Below, piece by piece: positions 31,929-43,905 of a DNA stretch of 64,000 bases. Position 1 is the first letter of the stretch; each line of letters starts with the position of its first letter. The notes beneath the pieces were generated by a model. That model saw nothing but the letters and a program-made list of their open reading frames with translations, did no database searches and had not been told where the DNA came from. The DNA is from Plectosphaerella cucumerina (Eukaryota > Ascomycota > Sordariomycetes > Glomerellales > Plectosphaerellaceae), in assembly GCA_020746995.1 (NCBI GenBank), contig JAGPXD010000001.1, forward strand, positions 4,650,001-4,714,000. The letters are read 5' to 3'. A program made the position numbers and the translations under genes.

Positions 31929-33547
31929 ATGCCTTCCGTCGACGTCGCCATGGCGAGGAGCCTGAGAGGCGGCATATGGGGCTCCATCGCCGCCGGGCTC
32001 GCCAAGAACATCGAGTCCCGCCAGATCACAGAGACCGTCAGCGAGGTCGGTGAGGCCTTCTCCAGCTGGGACAATTGCATGGCGCGCAGCTTTTGCAAGT
32101 GAGTATTCCGTGTCTCTTCCAGGATTTCGGCGCACCCAACTAACACCTAACCAGGTGGCCCGTCATTGCCGTCATCATCGTCGGAGGTCTAATCCTCTTC
32201 TCTATCGTGTGGTGCATTGCACGGTGCCTGTGCTGTGGTCTCTCATGCTGCTGCTCCTGCTTCAAGTGCTTCAAGTGCTGCGGAAACTGCTGTGGCTGCT
32301 GCGACGCCCCAGGCGAGCGCAAGCACAAATACCTCGACGACCCTTACGGCGATCCGAACCAGGGCTACAAGTCGCAGGCACCAATGTTCGCACCGGCTCA
32401 CCACACCGCGCACAACATGTCCAACTTGGCCCCTTCCAGCTCTGCTGCCGCATCCCCGCCGCAATATGCCGAGTTCGACGTCAGCAGGAAGCGTGACAGC
32501 AACGCCCTCCCCGCCATGCCCACCTGGGACAGCGGCAACAACAAGAAGGTTTCCTTGGAGGAAGTTGTTGAGCTCGAGCCTATGAAGAAGCCCGTGCCGG
32601 CGCAGAGTGTGGCGAGCCTGCAGACCGGACCCACGACCTCCCTGATGCAGGACCGCTCAAACACGCAACCCAGCCCAGTCTCGGCCGGCGCCGGTAGAAT
32701 GCCTTACGGACAGATGCAGGACGCCGGGCCAGGTTACGGCCAAGGTGGATACGCCGCAGGTCCCAGCATATCCCAGGACCCATACTCGCGCAACGGACAG
32801 CCGCTTGATGCGTACAGCGACGTTGGCTATGGCCAGCAAGCCCCATCAGCCTACGGACAGGACCAGGGATACGGACAAGATCGAGGCTATGGCCAGGACC
32901 AAGGATACGGCGCCGCTGGCGCAGCCATGGCAATGAGCCAGGGCAGGAGGACGCCCCACCAGGATCTCAACAACGGCTACGCCACCCCTCACGGCAACAA
33001 CTATTCCGGTTCCCAGCAAGACGTGAATCGATACGATCAGAACGAGTACGGCCAGGCTCCCTATGGCCAGCAGCAGCAACAATCTGGGTATGACCAAGAC
33101 CCGTACGGGATGTCTGCCGTGAACAACCGATCTCCCCCTCGCAACGGTCCCAGCCCCGGCCCAGGAAGCCGCGGCTACCCCGGCCGCACCGGCCCCAGCC
33201 CAGCGCCCTCCGGGTACAGGCGGTCGCCCGCTCCTCAGAACGAGTTCGGTTATGACCGCCAGGACGCATACGCAGAGAGTGCCTATGACCGGCCGCAGTA
33301 CCCGCAAGAGCGCCAGTACACTGGCGGCTCGTCCCGCCACGATGCTCAGCCAGCCTCGCCGGGACCCCGCAACGGAGGCGGCTTCGACTTCCAGTCAGGG
33401 GGTAACCGCCCTGGCTATGACAGCTACGACGCACCCGTCCCGAGGCCCGCACACCAGGACCGACCGCCGCCGAGCAGCGGATCCGACATTATCTACCCGG
33501 GCTACAAGGCTTTCCAGCCCGCCCAACAGGGCTGGAACGGGGTGTAG
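31929..33547 (+). CDS. fibroin-3-related single-pass membrane protein
   Basis: Two exons, 31929-32098 and 32155-33547; 520 residues. The N-terminus (MPSVDVAMARSLRGGIWGS) and AFSSWDNCMARSFCKWPV precede one membrane helix (IAVIIVGGLILFSIVWCIA), immediately followed by a striking Cys cluster (CLCCGLSCCCSCFKC then CCGNCCGCC). The long cytosolic tail is Gly/Tyr/Gln/Pro-rich with repeated GYGQDQ-like units. This matches proteins annotated in fungi as fibroin-3 related, whose role is unproven; the juxtamembrane Cys cluster could be palmitoylated. The start is chosen at MPSVDVAMARS because that is where the family begins as I recall it; the frame is open further upstream but the added sequence is low-complexity. 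Confidence 0.87.
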
Positions 33548-34217
33548 TGCGGCAGACGGTCGACGTTGGATGATGATTTTTCATGCCACAAAGGCGCCTC
33601 AAAATCTTTAAGCCATGATTCACATCTTCAGCATACAAATGGAGCAACGACGGTGTTGGAAGGTGTTTATTCCCCGTAGGCCACGGCCTGCATGGGCCCT
33701 GCGATGATGGGTCTCATCCTTACGAGAAGCTATCTTGATCTTGTTTTCACACGGGAGGGAGGGCCGATGTCGGCCATGTCGTATATCATGATGTACTCGG
33801 ACGCCATTTTGGATCTCCCCTCCCAGGGCTGTGCTCTGGGCCTTTTTGTTTTCTTGGAGTAGACTGCTGGGAACAGATACCCAGCCGCGGAATGAAGAAG
33901 TTGTCTGATCCAGAAGCGTAACACAGTGATGTCCTGTCTCTTTTGGCTCTTATCATGTGTGTCGACTTGGCAATCTGCCAGGGTACATCACACATCAAGT
34001 GAGACTACACAGTGTAGCTGCGGGATGGTGAGGTGGACCCAAAAATATCCTTTCTTGTGCTGCGTTTCTTGTGCTCCTATGCCCATTTGGAATGACCCCA
34101 AACACCCGACGCCGTTTGTTCTAATGGAGCCGACCTGAAAGTTGACCAGGAAACTCATGATGTTGCTGATATACTAGTGTGTGGAAGATGCAGAAATGGA
34201 GGGGAGGAGCGGGCTGT
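33548..34217. other. intergenic, convergent 3' ends
   Basis: The 3' flanks of the fibroin-3-related gene (+) and the STIMATE-like gene (-), about 0.67 kb. No gene or repeat recognised. Confidence 0.5.
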
Positions 34218-35398
34218 TTACTCCTTCGGGTACAGGTCCTTGGACAGCTTGGTCCGATCTTCGGCGTGCCGACTCGAGCTACTACCCACGATTGTCGGTG
34301 CGTCGCCGTCGAACCTCGGGTCGTACTCGTTGCGCGAGGCGTCCTTCTTGAGGCTGCCCGTGGACCTATGCATGGGCATGCTGCCGTCGGAGCTCGCAGC
34401 GTCCTCGTCGTCGTCGTCGTCATCGCTGCTGAGGAGGTCGTCGGCGTCGGTGTCCTCGGCGGGGAGGCGATCGTGGTCGTGGTCGGGTGCGGCGGCCATC
34501 TTGATGAAGGAGTCGATGACGTAGTACTGGAGGGCGTTCATGATGAGGGGGAAGAACATCATGACGAAGAAGATCTGGAGCTGCTCGTTGCCTTCGGTCC
34601 AGCCGAGGGCCCAGTCGCCGACGCGGGAGATCCAGGGAAACACGAGGAAGATGAGGAGGACGACGAGCTTCATGCCGAAGAGGCCGATGAAGTAGATGAC
34701 GGACTGCTTGAGCCACCACCAGGCGTTGGGGGGCGAGCCGTAGTTGCCTGACTGGATTGAGTCGGCGGGCTTGCCCCAAGGGGTGTATGAGACCACCTTT
34801 GTGGTGACCCTGAGCAAGCCGATGAGGATGGGGATGCCGAGAGTTGTCTGAGGGGGGTCAGCAACTATGTATAATGGAGCGGGGGAGAAGGACGTACGTC
34901 AATGGCGAGGTTGAGGAGGTAGAATGAGCACGGGTTGGGCGTGTATCCTCCCGCGGCGGCAGCTTCCGCAGCACGGGCGAGGAGCCATCTCGGCGCGGTC
35001 GTGACGGCCGAGGCGGTGGCGGGCTCTGCCTGGACGGAGAAGCGGCCCGACGTGAGCATGGACATGAAGACGTTTGCGATGTGAACGAGGACGGAGCCGA
35101 AGACCTGCTTGGACACGTCGAAGAACCAAATCTTGACGGGCCGCTGCGGCCGCTCCCGCCAGCGCTTGAAGACGAGTGCCAGCAGGGCGAGGCCGCCGAG
35201 GGCGAGCTGGACGATGAGGGCGAAGGGGCCGAGGAGCTGGCAATCGCCGCCGCCGCTGGGTTTGATGCTCGCGGGGGCGACGGAGGAGACTGTCGTCGCC
35301 ATGGCCTGGGCGAGCGAGGCTGCCGTGGCGGTCACGACAGCGGCGGCAACGTCCTCGCCGGGGGCGGTCGCTATTGCGAAGCCGGCCGGGGGAGCCAT
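34218..35398 (-). CDS. STIMATE-family vacuolar membrane protein (TMEM110 / YPL162C type)
   Basis: Two exons on the minus strand, 35398-34898 and 34847-34218; 376 residues. The core shows CQLLGPFALIVQLALGGLAL, FKRWRERPQRPVKIWFFDV, KQVFGSVLVHIANVF, then across the intron CSFYLLNLAIDTTLGIPILI, and SWWLKQ-like AWWWLKQSVIYFIGLFGMK. These are hallmarks of the STIMATE family: a membrane protein of the fungal vacuole or of ER-plasma membrane contacts in animals, where it helps STIM1-driven calcium entry. About five membrane segments are visible. The C-terminal 100 residues are acidic and phosphorylation-prone (a DDDDDDEDAASSD run), likely cytosolic. The N-terminal 50 residues are Ala/Thr-rich and poorly conserved in character. 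Confidence 0.9.
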
Positions 35399-36571
35399 CG
35401 CTTGGTCTCTCGTGTGTACGTGCGAGTGTGCAAATGTCTGTGTTTTTTTGTCGGAGGAAGACCGTCGGCGATCAAATGGTATGTCTCGGAGGCGGGCTCG
35501 GGGTAACCGCCAAGTGTTGGATGGTGTCTTCGGAGCGAGGAATGCAGAGACGGCTTATCTCGCGGCAATCGGTGTCGAGGAACGTGTGTGGACGGAGAGA
35601 AAAGGGGGGGTGTGAGGGAATGTACAAATCACGAACAGAGGCCCGTGGGGGAAGAATCGAAGAAAGACCAGCACCGACGGGTGATGGGCGAAAGGGGGTA
35701 AGGGGAGGTGGATGGAGGTCCGGGGTGAGTTCGTCGAGAGACGAAGGACTGGAGGTTTGAGGTTGAGCCACGGGGGGCGGGAGCCACGATGTGATGCGGT
35801 CACAAGCCTCGTGGTCCGTCCAGGGCTGGACTGGCGCCTGGGGGGTCCGCGGGCGACAGGGCAGTGCCGTTCTGGGCACCAGTCCGTGTTAGGTAATCCG
35901 CGGGGCCTTGACGGAGCTCGGCTTTGCCGCCTCTAGCGTCATCCATCTTTGGGTTAGCGTTCAGGCGCATTTGTCGGGTACAGCAACCAGCATCGGTTTC
36001 GCTCCCTTTGCGTGCTATTAAGTTTTAAAAGCAGCAGGCCTTTCGCCTGCCAAGGCGTTCCTGTCGCCGGGGGCGTGGGCCCCGTTGGTTGCAGAAAGTG
36101 ACATGGCATTCTGGATTAGGCCCGTCTTACACACGAAATCCGCCTTCTGACACACGCTGGCGGCCTAAGACTCGCGTGCGGGACGCGCGGAGTCCGCCTC
36201 GGACGTCAGCATTTGCTGGGCGAGGAACACGACATGGGAAGTAGGCAGCAATGATTGAACTGTTTGTATGTGTGTATTCTTCGAGGAGAGATGCTCGCTT
36301 CTTTCGTAACGCTGTCGTACGCCTCCCACTTTTAGGCAGATGAGAAAACCCAGAGACCAGATCTATCCCCTGGGAGCAAACCCCTATGCGCCGTCGTGTC
36401 TGCCGTGTGGCCATCATGTTGCGTGCCATGACATTTCTATGCCCAAAACCGCGAGTGAAATGATGTGGAAATGCAATGAAAAGAACCGAAAAAAGGGAAG
36501 CAAAATAAGAGGAGATTGAACTGAGAGTGAGGATACATCTGGGAGGAGTAGGCGAAAAGATACACCGCGCC
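35399..36571. other. intergenic region between two minus-strand genes
   Basis: About 1.2 kb: the promoter of the STIMATE-like gene on the left and the 3' flank of the Zn2Cys6 gene on the right. A short hairpin GCAGGC-CTTTC-GCCTGC lies near 36034-36050. No gene recognised. Confidence 0.45.
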
Positions 36572-38209
36572 TCACGCAATGACCAGCTTGTCGAGAGCGT
36601 TGCGGGCCAGCTCGACAATCTTGAGGCAGTGCCGTTCGTCCTTGTCGTTCTTGGTCTCGTCGCAATGCATGAGACTGAACTGGCCGCTCTTGAGCGGATG
36701 CGGCTGACCCGAGGCCACCATGGCATCGATAAGATCGTGTCGACGGGTGGACCGCTCTTCCATGGCCTGGATGACGTCCCGCAGACCCAGGTGGCGGTGG
36801 CTGATATGCGCCCCGTTGATGACGGACGGCCTGTCGACCTGGTACCCGTAGACGTCGAGCTTGAGGAGGGCCCGAACCGTCAGCCGCCAGTGCTCAGGCT
36901 TCATCACCTTGTTGCCGTAGTTGTCGGCCGTGTGGCACGCAATCTTGTCAAGGAAAGCCATGTTGCCCCAGTAGCCGCCGTATTCGCTAAGCCGGAAGAC
37001 AAGATCCTCGTCTTTTTCTTTGGCCTCGTTGGCCGTCGTCTCAATCATCTCTAGGATCTTGACGTAGGCGTTGGCTGTCGTGGGTAGGAGCGTGCCGAGG
37101 AGCATCGTGTTCTGGAACATCTGCATGGTTGGGGGAATGGTGACGTCCAAGGCGGCTGGCTGAGCACAAATGGGGCACACGATGACGTCGTGGGCCGCGC
37201 GCGCGGCGCCGCGAGCCACCTTCATGGCCTCGATGATGTCTTCGGGGAGGCGTGTCAGCGAGTCGAGGGCGAGATAAACCCGCGAGAGGCAGGTGCAGGA
37301 GGCGTGGGGCAGTGGCTTCAGGTTGACGTTTTTCGGGGCGGCCGGGGTGGCTGGCTGGGACGGGCCAGCCGAGGACGATGCGGCCGAGGAGGTGTCGTTG
37401 TTGGCTGGTTGAGGAGGGGAGAGGCCGGGGGTTGATTCTGAGGGGAGGCTGGTCTGTTCTTCTTCGTCTTCTTGGGGTGCGGCCTCGCGGGCCTTGCGCT
37501 CTTCAAATTGCGCGTTAAGTGCTAGAATGTCCTGGGCGGTGTTATTGATATCTTCGGACAACTGCGTGTTAGCGGGGTCCTGCTCGTCGAAGTTGATGCC
37601 ACCTAACAGGTCAACACCGCCGAACTGCAATCCGCTCGCAGGGAAGGCCGGTTCGGCGTAGCCCATGGAGAAGTCGGCGTACTCGGGGCCCAGGTAGGTC
37701 TGTGGCAGCCCATTCGCAGACGAAAAGTCGTAGAAGGGCATGTCCATTGAGGCCATGTTCCCGTAGTCACCCGTGTCGTAGTACGCCGAGTAGTCCATGT
37801 CCAGGGGGTTGCCGGGCGTCGCCAGCGTTGTGAACTGGAGCTGTGATGGCGAGGGCGAAGAGGACGAGGACGAGGATGCGTGGCCGGCGAGCTGATGAGG
37901 GACGAGCTCAGCAGGCGCCGAGGCCTGCTGGTCATCCGACTCATCAACAAGCCTCCGCTTGCGCGGCCTGCCCATGGGCTTCTGAGGCGAGTAGACGCAC
38001 TTCCAGCCTTCTTTGCGGCAGCGGCCACATCCATCGAGCTCCTTTGAACATGCCAGCTTTCGTGTCCCTGGAGTACGCGTGTCAGCAGGGTGGGGGCGGC
38101 GTGGAGGGGAGAAGGGGGAGAGGGACATACTGCACTCATCACAAGCTCTGTGCTTCACAACAGCGGCGTCCGGCTTGGACTTTGCCGTCGACGACGTAGT
38201 CTGGGGCAT
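36572..38209 (-). CDS. AflR-like Zn2Cys6 transcription factor
   Basis: Two exons on the minus strand, 38209-38131 and 38067-36572; 524 residues. The intron falls inside the zinc cluster; splicing yields CDECRTRKLACSKELDGCGR and onward, with Cys23, 26, 33, 40, 43 and 50 in the CX2CX6CX6CX2CX6C pattern, followed by the basic KPMGRPRKRR linker. The C-terminal half (from CTCLSRVYLALDSLTRLPED through KVARGAARAAHD and VCPICAQP) matches the AflR regulatory region, whose founding member switches on aflatoxin/sterigmatocystin genes. Related factors without such clusters are common, and no biosynthetic enzymes lie beside this one, so its targets are unknown. The middle is disordered and Ser/Pro-rich. 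The ATG sits directly before the cluster; an open frame further upstream is not credible coding. Confidence 0.9.
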   Translation of the reverse strand: MPQTTSSTAKSKPDAAVVKHRACDECSMSLSPFSPPRRPHPADTRTPGTRKLACSKELDGCGRCRKEGWKCVYSPQKPMGRPRKRRLVDESDDQQASAPAELVPHQLAGHASSSSSSSPSPSQLQFTTLATPGNPLDMDYSAYYDTGDYGNMASMDMPFYDFSSANGLPQTYLGPEYADFSMGYAEPAFPASGLQFGGVDLLGGINFDEQDPANTQLSEDINNTAQDILALNAQFEERKAREAAPQEDEEEQTSLPSESTPGLSPPQPANNDTSSAASSSAGPSQPATPAAPKNVNLKPLPHASCTCLSRVYLALDSLTRLPEDIIEAMKVARGAARAAHDVIVCPICAQPAALDVTIPPTMQMFQNTMLLGTLLPTTANAYVKILEMIETTANEAKEKDEDLVFRLSEYGGYWGNMAFLDKIACHTADNYGNKVMKPEHWRLTVRALLKLDVYGYQVDRPSVINGAHISHRHLGLRDVIQAMEERSTRRHDLIDAMVASGQPHPLKSGQFSLMHCDETKNDKDERHCLKIVELARNALDKLVIA

Positions 38210-41200
38210 GGTCGGACAGACGGGAGGGTACCGGGGGGGGAGGGTAGCAAGTGAAGGCGTGGCGGATGTGCCTGACGACGTGGGTACCAAAGACGTGGAG
38301 GGGTGGTCTTGGTGCCGAGAATAAGGTAAGGGAGGGTGGTTGCCGGGATGCTGGGAAAGGCGGATTGCGGGGAGGTGGTCCCGGTTTATATCTCGTTCAG
38401 CCCTAAGGTAGACACGAGCGGGAACGAGGCATGTGAGATGAAGGGTCGAAGAGTAGGGTAGAGCCGTAGAGCAGCCGCAGGGGCCAGAAAATGTGTGCGA
38501 TAGGGGTGGGCGCAGCCGCAAGGGCTGAAAGGGGGTGGGCGAGGAAGAGGCTTGCAGTCGGACGATAGGTCGATGGACTGAGGTGCTCCGTTGTCGTCGT
38601 GGTCGTGGTCGTGGTCGTGGTCGCTGGGTCCGGCCGGGTGAACACGCGGATGAGGCGTTCGTAGCGGTCAGGCCAGGTACGTCAGAGCAGGTAGCGCGAA
38701 GCGATGTACGGTAATAGAGTAGCGAGACAAGGCGAGGTGGACGATGGTAGATTGTGGAAAGGTGGGCGTGAGAGAGAGGTGTGACGCATGGAGGGGGGGA
38801 TGTGGAAGAGGTGAGTGAGACGGATGGATGGATGCAGTCCATGGACAAAACCCACCAGACCAGCCAGCGGCCAACGCCGTCCACGCCGTCCAGCCTTGGG
38901 AGTGGAGCTCCTAGCCCACGGCCACGGTGTGAAGACAAGGGAAGGAAGGGGTCCAACGTGGAGGGGGAAAGGGCGACGGCGCGCCGTGGTACCGCCACGT
39001 TCGATTTCTCCACCCGCCCAGGCTTCCTTCCTTCACTGCAGTTCTCGTAAATTTGGAGGGTACGTATGCGCTAGCAGCAGCGTGCCTCGCGCCGGTGCTG
39101 GCTGGGTTAGGGCGCTTGTCTCTGGTGTCGGCCACTCCTAAGCGCGATGTGATGGACAAGACAGGACAGGACACACACCCCTCCATCCTCCATCCCCCAT
39201 CCCCCCGGCCCTCCCCTTCCTCCTTTCAGCGCTGGAGCCTGTCCGCCCCTCCGACTGTCGCCGCAGAAGGCCCTAGCTCCGTCCTATCCCGGGCGTCTTT
39301 CCCCTCTAATTTCGTCCCCCACGACAACGGCGAAGAGCGGGATACGCGCACAACTGTCGTCACCCTCGCCCCGGCCAAACCTTGAATCCGATTAATTGTC
39401 ACGGCCGATGGAACGAGGGCTTGGGGAGGTTGACCCGTCGGGTGTAATCGTGCTCAATCCCTGGCACCAGCGCGGGGGATCGATCATCAGACGATGCAGA
39501 TCCCTAGAGCAGGGGCAAGAAAAGGTGGCCGCAAACCCCGGGGCCGGTTTCTGTCACCCATCGCATCCGAGCCGGACAATGCTCGCAGCGGGTTGGGTTG
39601 CTCGTATACCGACAACTTGGACACCTCGAACTGAAGCCTGCTTGGGGCACTGCCTCGCTGCCGCTGCAGGAAAAACAAGCGACTTGAACCTGAAGTCTCT
39701 CACATGACCTGGATGGATGGCCACCATATCCGGCGATGGGCTTTGACACCGCTCATGGCACACGCCCTGCCCTGCCCCCTTGGCTTCTTACTGTACTGAC
39801 GGGATGTGCCACGCATCTGAGCACCGCATCGCGTCGCGTGGCCACCTGCTAGCCCGTAGCCATGTACGACTGTAATCGCGCCTCAGATGCGCGATCTGAC
39901 TCACCCGGACACAGGCATGGCCAAGATACTTTCCTACCTCGGACTGGGCTGGCGAACCTGGCTTTAGCACCCCAACCGACCGTATCCTGCCGCTGCCGCA
40001 TCCCGCATGCGCCGGCCTCGCTCATGTCCGTGGACCGTGAGTCGGCGCCCCCCTCCATTCCAAAAACGAGCTGTCTGCATGACATGGCATCGCATGCGCA
40101 TGGGGATGTAATTGCATGGTCGACGGTATCGTATCGCAAGAACCTATTTCGAGGTCCCCCTTTCACTTCCATCGAAGCCCTCAGCAGCTTCTACGGCCGC
40201 CCCATTGGACGCCGGCGTCCCAGCTAGCCGTCATGATGGCCCGAGGTGGCTTCTTCCCGCCCTTTCACGCTTGGGCTTGGCCGCTGGACGCATGTTACGT
40301 TGTACTAGTAGCGCGGCGTTCCCAACTTGAAGGCGGCCCGTCCGACAGGTAACCACTCAGCTGCCAGTCCACGCCAAGCTGCACCGCGACCGCTGCAATC
40401 CCGCCGGCGTCCCGGACTCGGGCCTTTCAGGCTCGGTCTGACAAACGTTGGAACCCGACCACGGGAACCTACCGGGCCCAGCACCCACGCTTTCGGGCTA
40501 CCACTGCGATGTGGCAGCTGAACCTCCTCCCTGCTCCTCGGTCCTCCTGTCCCGACGCCACACAGGGAGGCCAAGTCGGGCAGTGAGATGCACGCCGCAG
40601 GTGACCCTTCGGCCTGAAAGCCACAATCAGCGTGCCGTGCGAAGTTGTCGCCGGCCCGGGGACTCGGGGGTGGTGATTCGGCTGATGATCCCAGCTTCCG
40701 CCCATTTCAATCTCGTCCCGCGTCGACGAAGGTATTTTGGGTGCTCCGTCTCTCGTATGGCATGCAGGATACCCCACGCTTGTCTCAGGGTGGCAACCTG
40801 TATCCTGAGAAGCCTTATTGTTGTCTTCAAGACGATTTGACATGGCTCCAAGTGACAGCGAGCTGCTTTCCCGGATCACCGGCCAACCGTGCCGTGGCCC
40901 ATGGATCGAGCATGGCCTATGTGGCGTTTTCTCCTCGATCAACTACACATGGGCCTTCCTGTCACCAACCAGACATTGTCGAATCCTTCCTGGGATAGCT
41001 GTGCGAACTATCTGTAATCAGTGAAGAGACGGCGACCACCTGCAGCGGCGTCCACTTTGACAGAAAAATGAGAAAGACGTACTCTAAAACAGCCCAGACA
41101 GAAATCTCCGGAAGGGGACATGAATTTGGAATGATTACCACCCTGCATCTCGGTGGCTTGCACGACAGGAAAGGCTCACCGCTGTCGATGCTCAATTGCT

Positions 41201-41536
41201 GAACCAAAGGTACAAAGGTACAAGCGATACAGAAACCGGTGCATTTGGAATAGACCCCCGCTTCCTTCTAGAAGGACACTAGAAGACTCATCCTTATTGG
41301 CCACAACTCCCCAACCCCCGCACAGGCGGTCAAGCACGAAAGCTGCAGAGCCAGAGCTGCCCCGTTCCTTGACGGCAGAAAAAAAAAATCACAGACACAG
41401 TCCAATTCCAACCACCGCCTGCCAGCCGTACTCTGCATCGCGGGATCTCGGATGCGCGAAGGTACCAACCACCATCCGCCTCACCCGACCCTCTTGCAAC
41501 AGCCACCATCCCAAGTCCACCACAGCACCAGTACCA
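38210..41536. other. long divergent intergenic region
   Basis: About 3.3 kb between the Zn2Cys6 factor (-) and ERB1 (+). It contains a GTCGTG-type hexanucleotide repeat at 38593-38625. Frames in both directions are short or low-complexity. It may hold extended regulatory sequence for the transcription factor, but no specific site can be supported. Confidence 0.45.
38593..38625. repeat. GTCGTG hexanucleotide repeat
   Basis: About five tandem units of GTCGTG with edge variants, in the leader/promoter side of the Zn2Cys6 gene. Confidence 0.85.
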
Positions 41537-43905
41537 ATGGCGCCGCAATCGGGTCTCAAGAAGCGCAAGGGCCCCGTTGCCGACGTCGAGCCCCAGTCGG
41601 ATGACGAGCTCGGCCATGCCACCCTCGAGGCCGTCCTCTCCGGCAGCGAAGACGACGAAGACGATGAGGACTACGCGAGCTCCGAGTCAGACGGCGAGGC
41701 CGCCCTGTCATTCGACGGCAGCAGCGACGCTGAGGACGACGAAGACGAGGATGATGAGGGCATTCAGAGCGACGAGGTGCCCTCCGACGGCGAGGGCGAC
41801 CTCTCGAAGCGCCGGTCGGCAGCCGCTGCCGGTGACGAGGAGGAGGAAGAGCCCAACTACCGCATCGTCACCGACGCCAACGGCAACGTGCGCTACGAAT
41901 ACCCCGAGATCGACCCCGTCTACGACTCGGACGACTCGGATGCCCAGCAGCCCGAAAACACAATCGGCAACATCCCGCTCTCCTTCTACGACACGTACCC
42001 CCACATCGGCTACGACATCAACGGCAAGAAGATCATGCGCCCTGCCACCGGCGAGGCTCTCGATGCCCTGCTCGACTCCATCGAGATCCCCAAGGGCTGG
42101 ACCGGCCTCACCGATCCCGAGACCGGCAAGCCCCTGAACCTCACACAGGACCAGCTGGAGCTGCTGCGGCGAGTGCAGATGAACGAGCTTCCCGAGGAGG
42201 GCCACGACCCGTACCCGGTACGTCCAAGGTCCTGTCACATTCACTTCTAGACCCATTGCTAACGCCTCATTTCCAGGACCTCGTCGAGTGGTTCTCGTCC
42301 GTCGAGGAGAAGATGCCCCTCAGCGCGGCCCCCGAGCCCAAGCGCCGCTTCGTCCCGTCCAAGCACGAGGCCAAGCGCATCGCCAAGCTCGTCAAGGCCA
42401 TCAAGGAGGGCCGCATCCTGCCCTACAAGCCGGCCGAGGAGCGACAGCGCGAGGAGGAGGAGAAGGAGGAGACCTACTTTGACATCTGGGCCAACGAGGA
42501 GGAGAAGCCGCCGCACGTCATGACCATTGCCGCCCCCAAGCTGCCGCCCCCCGGCTTCGACCTCAGCTACAACCCCCCCGCCGAGTACCTCCCGACGCAG
42601 GCCGAGCGCGACGAGTGGAAGAAGCAGGAGCCCGAGGAGCGAGAGCGCGAGTACCTCCCCGCGAAATATGGCGCCCTCCGCTCTGTGCCCGCCTATGCCT
42701 CGCTCGTCAAGGAGCGCTTCGAGCGCTGCCTGGACCTGTACCTCGCCCCACGCGTGCGCAAGAACCGCCTCAACATCGACCCGGCCTCGCTACTACCCAA
42801 GCTCCCTCGCCCCGAGGAGCTGCGCCCCTTCCCGACGGCCTGCCAGACCGTCTTCCGCGGTCACCAGGGCCGCGTGCGCTCTCTTGCCATCAGCCCTTGC
42901 GGCGAGTGGCTCGCCAGCGGCGGTGACGACCACACTGTTCGCCTTTGGCACCTCCGTACCGGCCGCCAGGAGTGGATGGTCAAGCTCAGCCTCGACGATG
43001 CCGTTGATGCCGTGCGCTGGAGGCCTACCAGGGACACCTTCATCCTGGCCGCCGCTGCTGGTGAGGACGTCTTCCTCATGGTGCCGCCTCGCGGTCCCGA
43101 CGGTGTCGACCAGGCCAGCCGCGACGTGCTCGATGCCGGCTTCGGTTATGCCACCAACGGCGCTCAACCCTCGGCCACGGGCAACAAGGAGCCTCCGGCC
43201 AAGTGGACGCGGCCGGGTGCCAAGCTCGAGGACCAGGGCGTCCTGCTCAAGGTGACTGTCCGCTCTCCCGTCAAGGTGCTCAGCTGGCAGCGCCGTGGCG
43301 ACTACTTCTCGACCGTCTCGCCCTCTGGCCAACGCAGCTCCGTGGCCATCCACACGCTCTCGCGGCACCTGACGCAGATCCCCTTCAAGAAGTTCCAGGG
43401 CCTCGTGCAGACGGCGCACTGGCACCCGACGCGGCCTCTCATCTTCGTGGCCACGCAGCGCAAGATCCGTTGCTACGACCTGCAAAAGGTCGAGCTCGTC
43501 AAGGTCCTACAGCCCGGCGCGCGCTGGATCTCGTCCTTCGACGTGCACCCCGGTGGCGACAATGTCATCGTCGGCTCTTACGACCGCCGCCTCCTCTGGC
43601 ACGACATGGACCTCTCCACCCGCCCCTTCAAGACGATGCGCTTCCACGCCGAGGCCATCCGCGCCGTGCGCTACCACCGCGGCGGCCTGCCCCTCTTCGC
43701 CGACGCCAGCGACGACGGATCCCTGCAGATCTTCCACGGAAAGGTCGTCAGCGACCTCATGGAGAACCCCACCATCGTGCCCGTCAAGATGCTCAAGGGT
43801 CACAAGGTCGTCAACAAGCTTGGTGTCATGGACGTCGACTGGCACCCGCAGGAACCCTGGTGTGTCTCGGCTGGTGCTGATGGCACTTGTATGCTCTGGA
43901 CTTGA
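41537..43905 (+). CDS. erb1: ribosome biogenesis protein ERB1 (BOP1)
   Basis: Two exons, 41537-42217 and 42277-43905; 769 residues. The N-terminus is highly acidic (runs of D/E through residue about 110), followed by the BOP1NT domain: NTIGNIPLSFYDTYPHIGYD, FVPSKHEAKRIAKLVKAI, YFDIWANEEE, LPPPGFDLSYNPPAEYL and YLAPRVRKNRLNIDP. A C-terminal WD40 propeller begins at VFRGHQGRVRSLAISPCGEW and ends GADGTCMLW. Erb1 joins Nop7 and Ytm1 in the PeBoW complex for 27S pre-rRNA processing and 60S maturation in the nucleolus; the propeller binds Ytm1. Length and block order match fungal orthologues. No anomalies seen. Confidence 0.97.

Noticed and set aside
36034..36050. GCAGGC-CTTTC-GCCTGC hairpin as a terminator
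   Set aside because: Bacterial-type terminators do not apply to RNA polymerase II genes; a single short hairpin is expected by chance in this much GC-rich DNA.
38210..39013. N-terminal extension of the Zn2Cys6 factor (open frame to 39013)
   Set aside because: The added 270 residues are low-complexity His/Pro/Ser/Thr sequence; the family starts shortly before the zinc cluster, at ATG 38209.
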